A stretch of 32,297 nucleotides of DNA from Burkholderiales bacterium (GCA_947463885.1 CANHUQ010000009.1:1-32297), one strand, 5' to 3'; shown: positions 20,414 to 30,559, counted from the stretch's first letter. A program made the numbers and translations. The notes: generated by a model not told the origin, from the letters alone.

Positions 20414-20980
20414 ATGACCACTACCGTTGCCGAGATCCGCAAGGCCGCAGAGCAGAAAATGCTGAAGTCGGTCGATGCCCTCAGGACCAATCTCTCACGG
20501 GTGCGCACCGGTCGCGCGCACGCCGGCCTGCTCGATCATGTGCAGGTCGACTACTACGGCAGCATGGTGCCGATCAGCCAGGTGGCCAACGTCACCCTGG
20601 TTGATGCACGCACCATCGGCGTGTCGCCCTGGGAGAAGAAAATGGCCGTGTTGATCGACAAAGCCATTCGCGAATCCGATCTGGGTCTGAACCCCAGCAT
20701 GACCGGTGAACTGATTCGGGTACCCATGCCGCCGCTCTCCGAGGAGCGCAGGCGCGAGCTGACCAAGGTCGTGCGCAGCGAGGGCGAAGATGCCAAGGTG
20801 GCCGTGCGCAATCTGCGCCGCGACGCCAATGGTCAGTTCAAGGAACTGCTCAAGGCCAAGGGCATTTCTGAAGACGATGATCGTCGCGCTCAGGAAGACA
20901 TCCAGAAGCTCACCGATCGGTTCGTGGTCGAGATCGACAAGCTGCTCCAGGTCAAGGAGCAGGAAATCATGACGGTCTGA
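20414..20980 (+). CDS. frr: Ribosome recycling factor
   Basis: Splits post-termination ribosomes together with EF-G. The 188 residues are very near the usual 185-186. The three-helix bundle (domain I) includes [19 protein letters not shown], and the inserted domain II reads [17 protein letters not shown]. Further landmarks are [26 protein letters not shown] and the closing [19 protein letters not shown] lies 10 nt before the ATG. It follows pyrH in the widely conserved pyrH-frr pair. Confidence 0.98.
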   Translation: MTTTVAEIRKAAEQKMLKSVDALRTNLSRVRTGRAHAGLLDHVQVDYYGSMVPISQVANVTLVDARTIGVSPWEKKMAVLIDKAIRESDLGLNPSMTGELIRVPMPPLSEERRRELTKVVRSEGEDAKVAVRNLRRDANGQFKELLKAKGISEDDDRRAQEDIQKLTDRFVVEIDKLLQVKEQEIMTV

Positions 20981-20994
20981 CCGCCACTGTGCCC

Positions 20995-21030
20995 ATGGCA
21001 TTGACCTTCCTGCGCCGTCGACGCTTCTGA
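20995..21030 (+). other. 11-codon arginine-rich reading frame overlapping the uppS start (possible leader peptide)
   Basis: ATG at 20995 opens [11 protein letters not shown] and stops with TGA at 21028-21030, which overlaps the uppS ATG as TGATG. It contains four arginine codons in a row (CGC CGT CGA CGC). It fills most of the 49-bp frr-uppS gap. uppS itself has no evident Shine-Dalgarno sequence, so coupling through this short frame is possible. The short frame also lacks a good ribosome-binding site, so it may be chance. Confidence 0.3.
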
Positions 21031-21806
21031 TGACTCACGACAGCTCGACCGCCTCGGTCCCCCAGACAGCCGATGTGCCCCGGCATGTGGCGATCATCAT
21101 GGACGGGAACGGTCGATGGGCCAGCGCGCGACACCTGCCCCGTGTGGCAGGGCATTCCCGCGGGGTCGACGCCGTGCGTGCCACGGTCGAGGCCTGCGTT
21201 GCACGTGGCGTCCAATACCTCACGCTCTTCGCCTTCAGTTCAGAGAACTGGCGCCGTCCGGCCGATGAAGTCTCCTTGCTCATGCGCCTGTTCATCATGG
21301 TGCTCGAGCGCGAGGTGGCGCATCTGCGTGCCAACGGAATCCGTTTAAAGGTGGTGGGCGACGTGAGCGCCTTCGAGCCGCGCTTGCAGCAGTTGATCCA
21401 GCAGTCGGAAAGTCGCACCGCCGGCAACAATCGTCTGACGCTCAACATCTGCGCCAACTATGGCGGACGCTGGGACATCCTGCAGGCGACTCGGGCCATG
21501 CTGATTGCGCGCCCCGAACTGGCTGCGCATCCTGAACAAATCACCGAAGCCGATTTGGCGCCTCATCTGGCCATGAGTCATGCGCCCGAGCCTGATCTGT
21601 TCATTCGCACCGGTGGCGAGCAGCGCATCAGCAACTTCCTGCTCTGGCAATTGGCCTATACCGAGCTGCACTTCACCGATGCCTTCTGGCCCGATTTCGG
21701 TGCCCAGGAGCTCGATCGTGCGTTTGAATCTTTTCGCACCCGCGAGCGCCGGTTCGGTCGCACCAGCGCGCAGCTTGCTGCGTCGGCGCCTGCTCCCGGC
21801 GCTTGA
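21030..21806 (+). CDS. uppS: Isoprenyl transferase (undecaprenyl diphosphate synthase)
   Basis: Adds eight cis-isoprene units to farnesyl diphosphate to make undecaprenyl diphosphate, the lipid carrier for peptidoglycan and O-antigen. It is a cytosolic/peripheral cis-prenyltransferase of 258 residues. Motifs: [13 protein letters not shown] with catalytic D25, [35 protein letters not shown] and the metal/diphosphate-binding [19 protein letters not shown], then the conserved [12 protein letters not shown]. The ATG at 21030 has no clear Shine-Dalgarno sequence and overlaps the stop of a short upstream frame. cdsA begins 14 bp after its stop. Confidence 0.97.
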   Translation: MTHDSSTASVPQTADVPRHVAIIMDGNGRWASARHLPRVAGHSRGVDAVRATVEACVARGVQYLTLFAFSSENWRRPADEVSLLMRLFIMVLEREVAHLRANGIRLKVVGDVSAFEPRLQQLIQQSESRTAGNNRLTLNICANYGGRWDILQATRAMLIARPELAAHPEQITEADLAPHLAMSHAPEPDLFIRTGGEQRISNFLLWQLAYTELHFTDAFWPDFGAQELDRAFESFRTRERRFGRTSAQLAASAPAPGA

Positions 21807-21820
21807 GCATAGCCACGACG

Positions 21821-22654
21821 ATGCTCGGCCAACGTATCGTCACCGCGCTGATCCTGCTGGCCATCATCGTGCCGGCCATTTTTTTCGCGGCCCCCTGGGT
21901 CTGGGGCGTGGTCTCGCTGGCGATGTTGTGCGCGGGTGCGCTCGAGTGGGGCCGTCTGATGCATGCGCCACGTCAGGGCCTGATGCTGGCAGCCGGGCTG
22001 GCGGCGGCCGGTGCCCTCTACTTGGTCTGGCGTGGCCATCTTGCGCAAGCGCCGGCGCCCGCGATGGCTGCCATCGTCTGTGCCGGCAGTCTTGCCTTCT
22101 GGTTGTCAGTGGCGCTGGTCTCGCTTGCCCGCGTGCAACGGACCGGACCGGGGATGGCCATCGGAGGACTCGTGCTGGGCGCGGCCTGGTTGTCTTTGTA
22201 TGAATTACGGCTCGAGTCCTCGCTGATGCTGGTCTCGGCCATGGCGCTGGTGTGGTTGGCTGATATTGGAGCCTATTTTTTCGGGCGCACGCTGGGCCGA
22301 CACAAGCTCGCACCGCGTGTGAGCCCTGGCAAGACCTGGGAAGGGGCTGCCGGTGGTGCAGTGGTGGTACTGACGGTGGCCGCTGGCGTTGCGCTGTTGT
22401 GGCCAAGCCTGGCGACCCATGTGTACTCGAGCCATCTGATCAGTCATCTCGGTTGGGTTGCCGCCGCGTTGGCGCTGCTGCTGCTCACCGCGCTGAGCAT
22501 TGTCGGCGACCTCTACGAATCGTTACTCAAGCGTGTGGCCGGGGTGAAAGACAGCGGACGCACGTTGCCTGGTCATGGCGGAGTGCTCGATCGGGTCGAT
22601 GCCCTGCTGCCCACCATGCCTGCGTGCCTGTTGTTGTTGCAACTCCTGCGATAA
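21821..22654 (+). CDS. cdsA: Phosphatidate cytidylyltransferase
   Basis: Integral inner-membrane enzyme making CDP-diacylglycerol from phosphatidic acid and CTP, the precursor of all phospholipids. The ATG at 21821 ([15 protein letters not shown]) matches the family N-terminus and gives 277 residues. A TTG at 21803 overlapping the uppS stop could add six. About eight hydrophobic segments are visible. The family signature lies near residues 234-260: [17 protein letters not shown] then [10 protein letters not shown]. An upstream SPGKTWEGA motif is also typical. It sits 7 bp before dxr with no separate ribosome-binding site for dxr, which suggests reinitiation. Confidence 0.96.
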   Translation: MLGQRIVTALILLAIIVPAIFFAAPWVWGVVSLAMLCAGALEWGRLMHAPRQGLMLAAGLAAAGALYLVWRGHLAQAPAPAMAAIVCAGSLAFWLSVALVSLARVQRTGPGMAIGGLVLGAAWLSLYELRLESSLMLVSAMALVWLADIGAYFFGRTLGRHKLAPRVSPGKTWEGAAGGAVVVLTVAAGVALLWPSLATHVYSSHLISHLGWVAAALALLLLTALSIVGDLYESLLKRVAGVKDSGRTLPGHGGVLDRVDALLPTMPACLLLLQLLR

Positions 22655-22661
22655 TCGCCTG

Positions 22662-23834
22662 ATGAAACGGCTGACCGTCCTGGGATCCACTGGATCGATC
22701 GGAGAGAGCACGCTCGATGTGGTGGCGCGCCATCCTGATCGCTATCAGATCTTTGCCCTGGTCGCGCAGCGCAGCCATACGCGCATGCTCGAACAGTGCC
22801 TGCAGTTTCAACCCGAATATGCAGTACTGACCGATTCTCATGCAGCAGCGGACTTGCGTCGTACGGTGGCCGAACGCGGTCTGCGTACAGAGGTCCTCAG
22901 TGGCGTGCAAGCGGCGGTGCAGGTCGCTGCGGCCTCGCAAGTCGATCTGGTCATGGCGGCCATTGTCGGTGCAGCTGGGCTTGAGCCAAGTCTTGCCGCT
23001 GCGCGCAGCGGCAAAACCGTGCTGCTGGCCAACAAAGAAGCGATCGTCATGGCGGGGCCAGTCTTTCTGGACGCGGTGCGCGTGGGGCAGGCGCGTGTGC
23101 TGCCGATCGACAGCGAGCACAATGCGGTATTTCAGTGCATGCCCGCAGCAGGCTCGCGTCAGGGCGTGAGCCGCATCGTGCTGACCGCCTCGGGCGGCCC
23201 CTTTCGCACCATGCCGCTTGCGCAGATGCAGCAAGTCAGCCCCGAGCAGGCGGTCGCGCACCCGAACTGGAGCATGGGGCGCAAGATCTCGGTCGATTCC
23301 GCGACCATGATGAACAAGGGGCTGGAGCTCATCGAGGCCCATTTCCTTTTTGACATGCCCCCTGAGCGGCTGGACGTCGTCATTCATCCGCAGAGCATCA
23401 TCCATTCCATGGTCGAGTACATCGACGGATCCTTGCTGGCGCAACTCGGCAACCCCGATATGCGCACACCCATTGCGCATGCGCTGGGTTGGCCGGAGCG
23501 CATCGAGAGTGGTGTGTCCATGCTGGATCTGGCCACGCATGGCCGCCTCGACTTCGAGCGCCCCGACCCCGAGCGTTTCCCGTGCCTGCGACTGGCGCGC
23601 GAAGCCCTGTCAGCCGGTGCGGCCGCGCCGTGTGTTCTCAATGCCGCCAACGAAATCGCGGTCGACGCGTTTCTCGAGCGGCGCATCCGCTTCACGGACA
23701 TTGCCCGTGTCAATGAACAGGTGCTCGATGCGCTGGGCGCGTCGTCTGCACCGACCGACACCGAAGCGGTTCTCAGTCTTGACCGACGCGCGCGTGAACG
23801 TGCGCGCGCCTGTCTCTTGGAGTGTGCGGCATGA
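22662..23834 (+). CDS. dxr: 1-deoxy-D-xylulose 5-phosphate reductoisomerase
   Basis: Second enzyme of the non-mevalonate isoprenoid pathway, converting DXP to MEP with NADPH; the target of fosmidomycin. The 390 residues from ATG at 22662 fit the family. The Rossmann motif is [14 protein letters not shown] (G8-G14). [10 protein letters not shown] follows. The metal ligands are in [11 protein letters not shown], with D150 and E152 at the same numbers as in E. coli. TASGGPFR and [18 protein letters not shown] (E222 corresponding to the third ligand) come next. It supplies the isoprenoid units that the neighbouring uppS polymerises. The stop overlaps rseP as ATGA. Confidence 0.97.
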   Translation: MKRLTVLGSTGSIGESTLDVVARHPDRYQIFALVAQRSHTRMLEQCLQFQPEYAVLTDSHAAADLRRTVAERGLRTEVLSGVQAAVQVAAASQVDLVMAAIVGAAGLEPSLAAARSGKTVLLANKEAIVMAGPVFLDAVRVGQARVLPIDSEHNAVFQCMPAAGSRQGVSRIVLTASGGPFRTMPLAQMQQVSPEQAVAHPNWSMGRKISVDSATMMNKGLELIEAHFLFDMPPERLDVVIHPQSIIHSMVEYIDGSLLAQLGNPDMRTPIAHALGWPERIESGVSMLDLATHGRLDFERPDPERFPCLRLAREALSAGAAAPCVLNAANEIAVDAFLERRIRFTDIARVNEQVLDALGASSAPTDTEAVLSLDRRARERARACLLECAA

Positions 23835-25189
23835 TCACTACGCTGTTGGCGTTTCTCTTTGCCTTAGGTCTGCTGATTTTTGTGCACGAGCTGGGCCACT
23901 ACCTGGTGGCTAAGTGGTGTGGCGTGAAGGTGTTGCGGTTCTCGATCGGATTTGGCAAACCCTTCGTCAAATTCGTCGTCGGCCCCGATCGCACCGAGTG
24001 GTCGATTGCCCCGATCCCTCTGGGTGGCTACGTCAAGATGCTCGATGAGCGTGAGGACCCTGCCTCGCCCGTGCCGGCGGCGGAGTTGCATCGCGCCTTC
24101 AATCGACAAAGCCTGGCTAAGCGCGCGGCCATCGTTATTGCTGGGCCGCTGGCCAATTTCCTGCTGGCCATTGCACTGTATGCCGCGCTCGGCATGTATG
24201 GCACCGAAGAGCCTGCTGCGCGTTTGGCTGCGCCTGCAGCGGGCACGCCGGCCGCGGCGGCTGGCATTCAGGCGGGCGATCGGGTCATTGCAATCGATGG
24301 GCGCGATATTCGCTCATTCACCGAGTTGCGGCTGCGGCTGATCGACGCCATCGTCGAGCGGCGGGCTGCCTCACTGACCGTCGAGCGTTCCGGCAGTCCG
24401 GTGAGCCTGCCTCTGGATGCTTCGGGTTTGTCTGCGGGCGAAATCGAAAAGGATTTCGTCCGCACGCTGGGTCTTGATCTGGCCGGTGGCAGCGTCGTGG
24501 TTGGCTCGGTGCTGCCTGATGGCAGTGCGGCGCGTGCCGGTCTGCTGGCGGGCGACGAGGTGTTGGCGGTCGATGGGCGGCCGGTGTCACGCGCTTCTGA
24601 ATTGATCTCGGTGCTTCGCGAGGGCGCCGGGCGCGATATCGCGCTGGATACCCGACGCGGTGTACTCGAGCAGCGCATTGTGGTGGTGCCCCAGGCTCAG
24701 GTGTCTGATCGACCCGAAGATCAGGGCAAGACCGTCGGGCGCATTGGAGCCGCGCTGCAAAGCAAGGTCGAGATGGTGCGCATCGAGCACGGCCTGTTGT
24801 CGGCGTTGGCGCACGGTGCCAAGCAGACCTGGGACATGTCCTGGTTTTCGCTGCGCATGCTGGGCAAGATGCTCACCGGCGATCTCTCCTGGCGCAACCT
24901 CAGCGGGCCGGTGGCCATCGCTGATTTTGCCGGGCAGTCTGCAAAGATCGGCGCGCTGGCTTACATCGCTTTTCTCGCTCTCATCAGTGTGAGCCTTGGC
25001 GTGCTCAATCTGCTTCCCGTACCGGTCCTCGATGGAGGCCATTTGGTATATTACGGACTCGAGGCGATCAAGGGCCGTCCGCTGTCGGATCGGTTCATGC
25101 AACTCAGTCAGCGCGTTGGGCTCGCAGCCATTGTCGGTCTGATGGTGGTGGCCTTGTTCAACGACCTGAGCCGCCTGTTGGGCGGCTGA
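23831..25189 (+). CDS. rseP: Site-2 intramembrane zinc metalloprotease RseP
   Basis: Inner-membrane regulated-intramembrane-proteolysis enzyme. In E. coli it makes the second cut of anti-sigma factor RseA to release sigma-E and also clears signal-peptide remnants. The ATG at 23831 gives 452 residues; the in-frame GTG at 23822 is less likely. The active-site HELGH (H19, E20, H23) lies in the first membrane segment. [13 protein letters not shown] marks the second, two PDZ domains span roughly 110-310, and the third zinc ligand is in [12 protein letters not shown] (D401). The C-terminus is a further membrane helix. It overlaps dxr and precedes bamA, which couples envelope surveillance to outer-membrane assembly. 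Confidence 0.97.
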   Translation: MITTLLAFLFALGLLIFVHELGHYLVAKWCGVKVLRFSIGFGKPFVKFVVGPDRTEWSIAPIPLGGYVKMLDEREDPASPVPAAELHRAFNRQSLAKRAAIVIAGPLANFLLAIALYAALGMYGTEEPAARLAAPAAGTPAAAAGIQAGDRVIAIDGRDIRSFTELRLRLIDAIVERRAASLTVERSGSPVSLPLDASGLSAGEIEKDFVRTLGLDLAGGSVVVGSVLPDGSAARAGLLAGDEVLAVDGRPVSRASELISVLREGAGRDIALDTRRGVLEQRIVVVPQAQVSDRPEDQGKTVGRIGAALQSKVEMVRIEHGLLSALAHGAKQTWDMSWFSLRMLGKMLTGDLSWRNLSGPVAIADFAGQSAKIGALAYIAFLALISVSLGVLNLLPVPVLDGGHLVYYGLEAIKGRPLSDRFMQLSQRVGLAAIVGLMVVALFNDLSRLLGG

Positions 25190-25231
25190 TCGTCAGCTGC
25201 CTCGGGCCTGTCGGGCTGCTTCAGGAGATTC

Positions 25232-27508
25232 ATGCGTCCGTTTGCGAAATCCGTGTTCGCGCTCGTCGCGAGCATGCTGAGCCATGCTGCGTGGGCGATC
25301 GATCCTTTCACTGTGCGCGACATCCGTCTGGTCGGTATCCAGCGGGTTGAGCCCGGAACGGTGTTCGGCTACCTGCCCGTGCGTGTCGGTGATCAACTCA
25401 ACGACGACCGTGCCTCGCAGGCAGTGAGGGCGCTCTACGCCACGAGCTTGTTCAATGATGTGCGCCTGGAAGTCGAAGGCGATGTACTGGTGGTTTATCT
25501 CCAGGAGCGCCCCACCATTGCCTCGGTCGAGGTGAGTGGTGCGAAAGACATCACCTCCGAGAACATGCTCAAGGCGCTCTCGGGTCTGGGCATGGCGGAG
25601 TCGCGTATTTTCGATCGTTCGCTGCTGGATCGGGCTGAGCAGGAGATCAAGCGCCAGTACCTTGCGCGCGGTCTGTACGCTGCCAAGGTCACCGCCACCG
25701 TGACGCCGGTTGAACGCAATCGGGTGAACGTGGCGCTGTCGATCGAGGAAGGCGATGTCGCCAAGATCACCGAGATCCGCTTCATCGGCAACACCGCGTT
25801 CACCGAAAAGCAGCTGCTCGACGAACTTTCCCTGAGTACACCCACCTGGTTGTCCTGGTATACCAAGTCCGATCAGTACGCGCGCGAAAAACTGGCGGGC
25901 GACCTCGAGCGTCTGCGTTCGTTTTATCTCAATCGCGGCTATCTGGAGTTTGCGGTCACGGCCACCCAGGTCTCGATCGACCCGGACCGCCAGCGGGTGT
26001 ACATCACCATCAGCGTGAACGAAGGTGAGCGTTTCACCGTGTCGGGGTACAAGTTCTCCGGCAACACCATGGGCCGAGATGGCGAGTTGGACGCACTGAT
26101 GCTGGTGCGACCGGGTCAAGTGTTCTCCGGTCAGCGTATGACCGACTCCACCCGAGCCATGACCGAATTATTCGGCTCCATCGGCTATGCGTTTGCCAAC
26201 GTCAATGCCATCCCGGAAGTCGATCGCGACAAGCGCACAGTTTTTTTCAATGTGGCGATTGATCCCGGCCGCCGGGCTTATGTGCGGCGCATCAACATCA
26301 CCGGCAATGCCCGCACGCGTGATGAAGTGATCCGCAGGGAGTTGCGCCAGTTCGAAAGCGCCTGGTACGACACCGACAAGATTCGCCTGTCTCGCGAGCG
26401 TCTGACCAGACTAGGCTACTTGACGAATGTCACCATCGATACGGTGCCAGTGCCCGACGCCCCTGACCAGGTGGACCTCACGGTCAATGTCAACGAACGG
26501 TCGTCGGGCAGTTTCATGATCGGCGCTGGTTTTTCCAGCACCGACAAGATCATCCTGACTGCCAGCATCAACCAGCAGAACTTTCTGGGCACGGGCAACG
26601 CCGTGGGCTTGTCGCTGAATACCGGCAAGACCCAGCGCACCATCGACTTCAGCAGCGTCAATCCCTACTTCACACCCGATGGCATCTCACGCAATTTCAA
26701 TGCGTATTACCGGACCTTCAACGCGCAAAACCTGGGCCTGGGCGATTACACGCTGAAAACAGCGGGTGCCGGTTTGCGGTTTGGAGTGCCGTACACCGAA
26801 GTGGATCGATTGATCGCAGGTCTGGTCTTCGAGCACAACAACATCACGTTGGGGGCTGCTCCGCCCGTGCGCTATGTCGAGTATGTGGATGCCTTTGGCC
26901 CCACCAGCTGGGCGTTGCTGGCCACTGCGGGCTGGGTGCGTGATGGGCGCGACAGTCCGCTCACCCCAACGCGCGGCGTTTATTTCGGCACCAACTTCGA
27001 AATCACGCTGCCGGTAGGCGATTTGCGCTACGCGCGGGCAGACGTATTTGCGCAGTGGTACCAGCCCCTCACCAGCCAGTACACCATCGGGCTGAGTGCC
27101 GCAGTGGCTCGGGGCTGGGCCTTGCAAGACAACATCTACCCGATTTTCAAGAACTACTATGCGGGCGGCATTGGATCCGTGCGCGGTTTTCAGCCCGCAA
27201 GCTTAGGGCCGCGTGATGCCGACAATTACCCTCGCGGCGGACAGAGCAAGTTCGTTGCCAGCGCGGAGTTCCTGTTCCCGATGCCCGGAGTGGGCAAGGA
27301 TCAGTCGGTGCGTATGTTCGTGTTTTCAGACGTGGGCAACGTCTTTCCGACCACCTTCGATTTCAACGATCTGCGGGCCTCGGTGGGCGTGGGTCTGAAC
27401 TGGATTTCGCCGCTTGGGCCCTTGAAGCTCAGTCTGGGCTATCCGGTCCGCAAGAAGCCCGAAGACAAGCTGCAGAACTTCCAGTTCCAGATCGGGACTG
27501 GTTTCTGA
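25232..27508 (+). CDS. bamA: Outer membrane protein assembly factor BamA
   Basis: Essential Omp85 protein that folds and inserts beta-barrel proteins into the outer membrane. It has 758 residues. A signal peptide of 22 residues (MRPFAKSVFALVASML ... AAWA) is followed by five POTRA domains, beginning FTVRDIRLVGIQRVEPGTVF, to about residue 420. A 16-strand barrel follows, with the conserved GSVRGFQP loop motif near residue 650 and a C-terminal phenylalanine (FQIGTGF). AGGAG precedes the ATG at good spacing. It sits 42 bp after rseP and 14 bp before skp, the usual assembly cluster. Confidence 0.98.
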   Translation: MRPFAKSVFALVASMLSHAAWAIDPFTVRDIRLVGIQRVEPGTVFGYLPVRVGDQLNDDRASQAVRALYATSLFNDVRLEVEGDVLVVYLQERPTIASVEVSGAKDITSENMLKALSGLGMAESRIFDRSLLDRAEQEIKRQYLARGLYAAKVTATVTPVERNRVNVALSIEEGDVAKITEIRFIGNTAFTEKQLLDELSLSTPTWLSWYTKSDQYAREKLAGDLERLRSFYLNRGYLEFAVTATQVSIDPDRQRVYITISVNEGERFTVSGYKFSGNTMGRDGELDALMLVRPGQVFSGQRMTDSTRAMTELFGSIGYAFANVNAIPEVDRDKRTVFFNVAIDPGRRAYVRRINITGNARTRDEVIRRELRQFESAWYDTDKIRLSRERLTRLGYLTNVTIDTVPVPDAPDQVDLTVNVNERSSGSFMIGAGFSSTDKIILTASINQQNFLGTGNAVGLSLNTGKTQRTIDFSSVNPYFTPDGISRNFNAYYRTFNAQNLGLGDYTLKTAGAGLRFGVPYTEVDRLIAGLVFEHNNITLGAAPPVRYVEYVDAFGPTSWALLATAGWVRDGRDSPLTPTRGVYFGTNFEITLPVGDLRYARADVFAQWYQPLTSQYTIGLSAAVARGWALQDNIYPIFKNYYAGGIGSVRGFQPASLGPRDADNYPRGGQSKFVASAEFLFPMPGVGKDQSVRMFVFSDVGNVFPTTFDFNDLRASVGVGLNWISPLGPLKLSLGYPVRKKPEDKLQNFQFQIGTGF

Positions 27509-27522
27509 TCGGAAGAATGCTT

Positions 27523-28119
27523 ATGACCCAGCACACCATCATCGCGGCAAGGGTTCGTCTGCAAGACCGATGGGTCTGCCTGGGCGCTGCAAGCTGCGCC
27601 CATGCATGGGAGCGGCTCTGCCGTGCGTCTATGCTGGCGGTTGCGCTGCTGGGCGTCTCGATGAGTGCCGTTCAGGCCCAGGAGACTTTGCGCATCGGGT
27701 TGGTCAACACCGAGCGCATTCTGCGCGAATCCACGGCAGCGAAAGCGGCCCAAACAAAGCTCGAGCAGGAGTTTTCCCGCCGTGAGAAAGACCTCCAGGA
27801 GGCTGCGGCGCGCCTGAAGCAACTCTCCGAACGATTGGAGCGCGACGCCTCTGTGCTGAACGATTCCGACCGGCAGCGCCGTCAGCGTGAATTCGCTGAT
27901 CAGGACAAGGACTTCCAGCGTAAGCAGCGCGAGTTCCGCGAAGACCTGAACCAGCGACGCAACGAGGAGTTGGCTGCAGTCATCGAGCGGGCCAACAAGG
28001 TGATCCGCCAGATGGCCGAGCAGGAGAAGTACGACCTCATCTTGCAGGAAGCGGTTTACGCGTCGCCGCGCATCGACATCACCGACAAGGTGCTGCGCGC
28101 GCTCAATGCGCTCAAGTAG
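27523..28119 (+). CDS. skp: OmpH/Skp family periplasmic chaperone
   Basis: Trimeric jellyfish-shaped periplasmic chaperone that shields unfolded outer-membrane proteins on their way to BamA. The mature part (from QETLRIGLVNTERILRES) is about 146 residues. It has a small beta body and long coiled-coil tentacles rich in K, R, E and Q (REKDLQEAAARLKQL and following), closing ASPRIDITDKVLRALNALK. The ATG at 27523 is preferred over 27517 because GGAAG lies 7 nt before it rather than 1. The predicted export signal is odd. The hydrophobic core MLAVALLGVSMSAVQA is preceded by about 36 residues, so the presequence is about 52 long. Starting at the internal methionine would leave no positive n-region. 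Confidence 0.9.
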   Translation: MTQHTIIAARVRLQDRWVCLGAASCAHAWERLCRASMLAVALLGVSMSAVQAQETLRIGLVNTERILRESTAAKAAQTKLEQEFSRREKDLQEAAARLKQLSERLERDASVLNDSDRQRRQREFADQDKDFQRKQREFREDLNQRRNEELAAVIERANKVIRQMAEQEKYDLILQEAVYASPRIDITDKVLRALNALK

Positions 28120-28132
28120 GCGGGGCTAAGGC

Positions 28133-29200
28133 ATGCACGCGCCGCTGCCACGCCCTGTCAGCGCAGCCGAAGTGTCCGCCAGGACCGGTGCCCAATGCCA
28201 GGGGGGCGACCCTCAGCGCAGTTTTTCCTCGCTGGCGTCTCTGGAATCGGCTGGCCCGGATGCCATCGCGTTTCTGGCTGGACGCAAGTATCTGGCCGCG
28301 GCGCAGGCCAGCCGTGCGGGCGCCATGCTCGTGACGCAGGCCTTGGCCGATCAGTTGCCCGAGCGACTCCTGAAACTGATCACGCCCGATCCCTACCTCG
28401 CCTATGCGCAACTGTCGCAGTGGTTCGAGTCCATGCTGGCCGCCCCCTCGGTCGCCGCAGCCATCCATCCTTTGGCCGTGGTGGCGGCCGATGCACAGAT
28501 CGGCGTTGATTGCCGGATCGACGCGGGGGCCGTGGTGGCTGCGGGCGCCGTCATCGGTGCGCGCAGCGTGCTGGGTGCAGGCGTGAGCATCGGCGCCGGG
28601 GCGCAGGTGGGCGAGGGCAGTGTGCTGCATCCGCGCGTCACCCTCTATGCGGGTGTGAAGCTTGGGGCGCGGGCCATCGTGCATGCCGGCACAGTCATTG
28701 GCGCCGATGGCTTCGGATTCGCGCCCTCGCCGCAGGGCTGGGTGAAGATTGCGCAGTTGGGCTCAGTGAAGATTGGGGACGATGTCGAAATCGGCGCCAA
28801 CTGCACGATCGATCGCGGTGCCCTGGACGACACGATCATCGGCTCAGGCTGCAAACTCGACAATCAGGTGCAGGTGGGCCATAACGTGCGCATTGGCGCC
28901 GGGACTGCCATTGCCGGCTGTGTGGGCATCGCCGGCAGCGCGGTGATCGGCGAGCGCTGCATGATTGGTGGTGGAGTGGGTATTGCCGGTCATATTTCGC
29001 TGTGCGATGGCGCCATCATCGGTGGCATGACCCTGGTCGAGCGCAGCATCGACACGCCGGGCTTCTATACCGGGGCCTGGCCGGTCCAGACCCACACGCA
29101 GTGGGAGCGCACCGCCGCGACCCTCAAGCAGCTTCCTCAGTTGCGCCAGCGCCTGCGTGCGCTGGCCGCACGCATCGGATTACCCAAGGATCCTTCATGA
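28133..29200 (+). CDS. lpxD: UDP-3-O-(3-hydroxyacyl)glucosamine N-acyltransferase
   Basis: Third lipid A enzyme; adds a 3-hydroxyacyl chain from acyl-ACP to the 2-amino group of UDP-3-O-acyl-glucosamine. The 355 residues have an N-terminal uridine-binding domain with [12 protein letters not shown] left-handed beta helix of hexapeptide repeats follows ([36 protein letters not shown]), then the catalytic histidine H250 in [11 protein letters not shown] and a C-terminal helical tail. It lies 13 bp after skp. Its stop overlaps the fabZ ATG as ATGA. Confidence 0.97.
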   Translation: MHAPLPRPVSAAEVSARTGAQCQGGDPQRSFSSLASLESAGPDAIAFLAGRKYLAAAQASRAGAMLVTQALADQLPERLLKLITPDPYLAYAQLSQWFESMLAAPSVAAAIHPLAVVAADAQIGVDCRIDAGAVVAAGAVIGARSVLGAGVSIGAGAQVGEGSVLHPRVTLYAGVKLGARAIVHAGTVIGADGFGFAPSPQGWVKIAQLGSVKIGDDVEIGANCTIDRGALDDTIIGSGCKLDNQVQVGHNVRIGAGTAIAGCVGIAGSAVIGERCMIGGGVGIAGHISLCDGAIIGGMTLVERSIDTPGFYTGAWPVQTHTQWERTAATLKQLPQLRQRLRALAARIGLPKDPS

Positions 29201-29679
29201 CAGCCATCGACGTTCGCGGCATCCTCGAATATCTGCCGCATCGCTATCCCTTCCTTCTGATCGATCGCGTCCTCGAACTTGAGGCTGGCAAGCGCATCGT
29301 CGCCATCAAGAACGTCACCATCAACGAACCCTATTTTGTTGGGCATTTCCCGCATATTCCCGTGATGCCAGGTGTGCTCATGATCGAGGCACTGGCTCAG
29401 GCGGCTGGGGTGTTGTCCTTCGAGACCCTGGGGCAAAAGTCCGACCCGGGTTCGGTCTTTTACTTCGTGGGCATCGATGGCGCGCGTTTCAAGCGCCCGG
29501 TGGTCCCTGGGGACCAGTTGCGTCTGGAAGTCGAGATCGTTCGCTTTGCCCGCTCCATCTCCAAGTTCAAGGGCGTGGCCACCGTGGACGGTCAAGTGGC
29601 CGCCGAAGCCGAGCTAATGTGCACCCTGCGTACGGTTGAGCCGCCGCAGTTGCCCGGTACGGGCGCGACCGCAGGTTGA
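29197..29679 (+). CDS. fabZ: 3-hydroxyacyl-[acyl-carrier-protein] dehydratase FabZ
   Basis: Hot-dog-fold dehydratase converting 3-hydroxyacyl-ACP to trans-2-enoyl-ACP in fatty acid elongation. It competes with LpxA and LpxD for the same substrates, so it helps balance phospholipid against lipid A. The ATG at 29197 ([19 protein letters not shown]) gives 160 residues, slightly longer than usual because of a short Pro/Gly/Ala tail. Catalytic H50 is in [14 protein letters not shown] and E64 in [16 protein letters not shown] lies 8 nt upstream. The frame runs open upstream inside lpxD but that part is not homologous. Confidence 0.98.
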   Translation: MTAIDVRGILEYLPHRYPFLLIDRVLELEAGKRIVAIKNVTINEPYFVGHFPHIPVMPGVLMIEALAQAAGVLSFETLGQKSDPGSVFYFVGIDGARFKRPVVPGDQLRLEVEIVRFARSISKFKGVATVDGQVAAEAELMCTLRTVEPPQLPGTGATAG

Positions 29680-29684
29680 ATCGC

Positions 29685-30548
29685 ATGGCGCGCATCCATC
29701 CGAGCGCCATCGTCGATACCGGCGCCGAGCTTGCGGCCGATGTCGAAGTCGGCCCCTATGCGGTGATCGGCCCGCAGGTCGTGTTGGGCGAAGGCACCAC
29801 CGTGGGGCCACATGCGGTCATCGAAGGGCCGACCCGCATCGGCCGCCACAACCGCATCCATGCCCACGCCACGCTGGGCGGTGCTCCGCAGGACAAGAAG
29901 TACCGGGGCGAGCCCACTCGCCTGGAAGTCGGTGACGGCAACACCTTTCGTGAATGCGTGACCGTGAATCGCGGCACGGTTCAGGATGGTGGCGTCACGC
30001 GCATCGGCCACGACAACTGGGTCATGGCCTATGTCCACATCGCCCATGATTGCCTGGTGGGCGACCACACCATTCTTGCCAACACCACGAACCTGGCCGG
30101 GCATGTGCAGATCGGCGACTGGGTCATCCTGGGCGGCTGCTCGCAGGTGCATCAGTTCTGCAAAATTGGCGCCCACGCCATGACCGGTGTGAGCACCGTG
30201 GTGCTGCACGACATCCCGCCCTTCGTCATGGCCTCGGGCAACACTGCGCAGGCGCATGGGATGAACACCGAAGGCTTGCGGCGACGCGGGTTCAGTGCGC
30301 CCAGCCTGGCCGCTTTGCGGCAAGCCTACAAGACCCTCTATCGCTCGGGACTGACGCTACAGCAGGCGCGCGAGGCCTTGTCAGAGCAGGTGCGCACGCT
30401 CCAGGCCACCGAGGCCCCGCAAGCCGGTGCATCGTCGCCCTCATCGGAAGGCCTGGCCGTGGAAGCACTGGCCGGACTGGACCCCGCCCAGGCAGTGGGC
30501 GTGCTGGTCGAGTTTCTTGCGCGCGTTGAACGCGGCATCGTGCGCTGA
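29685..30548 (+). CDS. lpxA: UDP-N-acetylglucosamine O-acyltransferase
   Basis: First lipid A enzyme; transfers a 3-hydroxyacyl chain from ACP to the 3-OH of UDP-GlcNAc. The ATG at 29685 gives 287 residues (E. coli has 262). An in-frame TTG at 29676 overlapping the fabZ stop is possible but adds only three. The beta helix repeats (IGPQVVLGEGTTVGPHAVIEG) lead to H118 and catalytic H121 in YVHIAHDCLVG. The acyl-chain-ruler position equivalent to E. coli G173 is V169. IPPFVMASGN and EGLRRRGF follow. An insertion rich in Ala, Ser and Pro near 241-262 lengthens the C-terminal helical domain. Confidence 0.97.
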   Translation: MARIHPSAIVDTGAELAADVEVGPYAVIGPQVVLGEGTTVGPHAVIEGPTRIGRHNRIHAHATLGGAPQDKKYRGEPTRLEVGDGNTFRECVTVNRGTVQDGGVTRIGHDNWVMAYVHIAHDCLVGDHTILANTTNLAGHVQIGDWVILGGCSQVHQFCKIGAHAMTGVSTVVLHDIPPFVMASGNTAQAHGMNTEGLRRRGFSAPSLAALRQAYKTLYRSGLTLQQAREALSEQVRTLQATEAPQAGASSPSSEGLAVEALAGLDPAQAVGVLVEFLARVERGIVR

Positions 30549-30559
30549 GCGCTCGCGGC

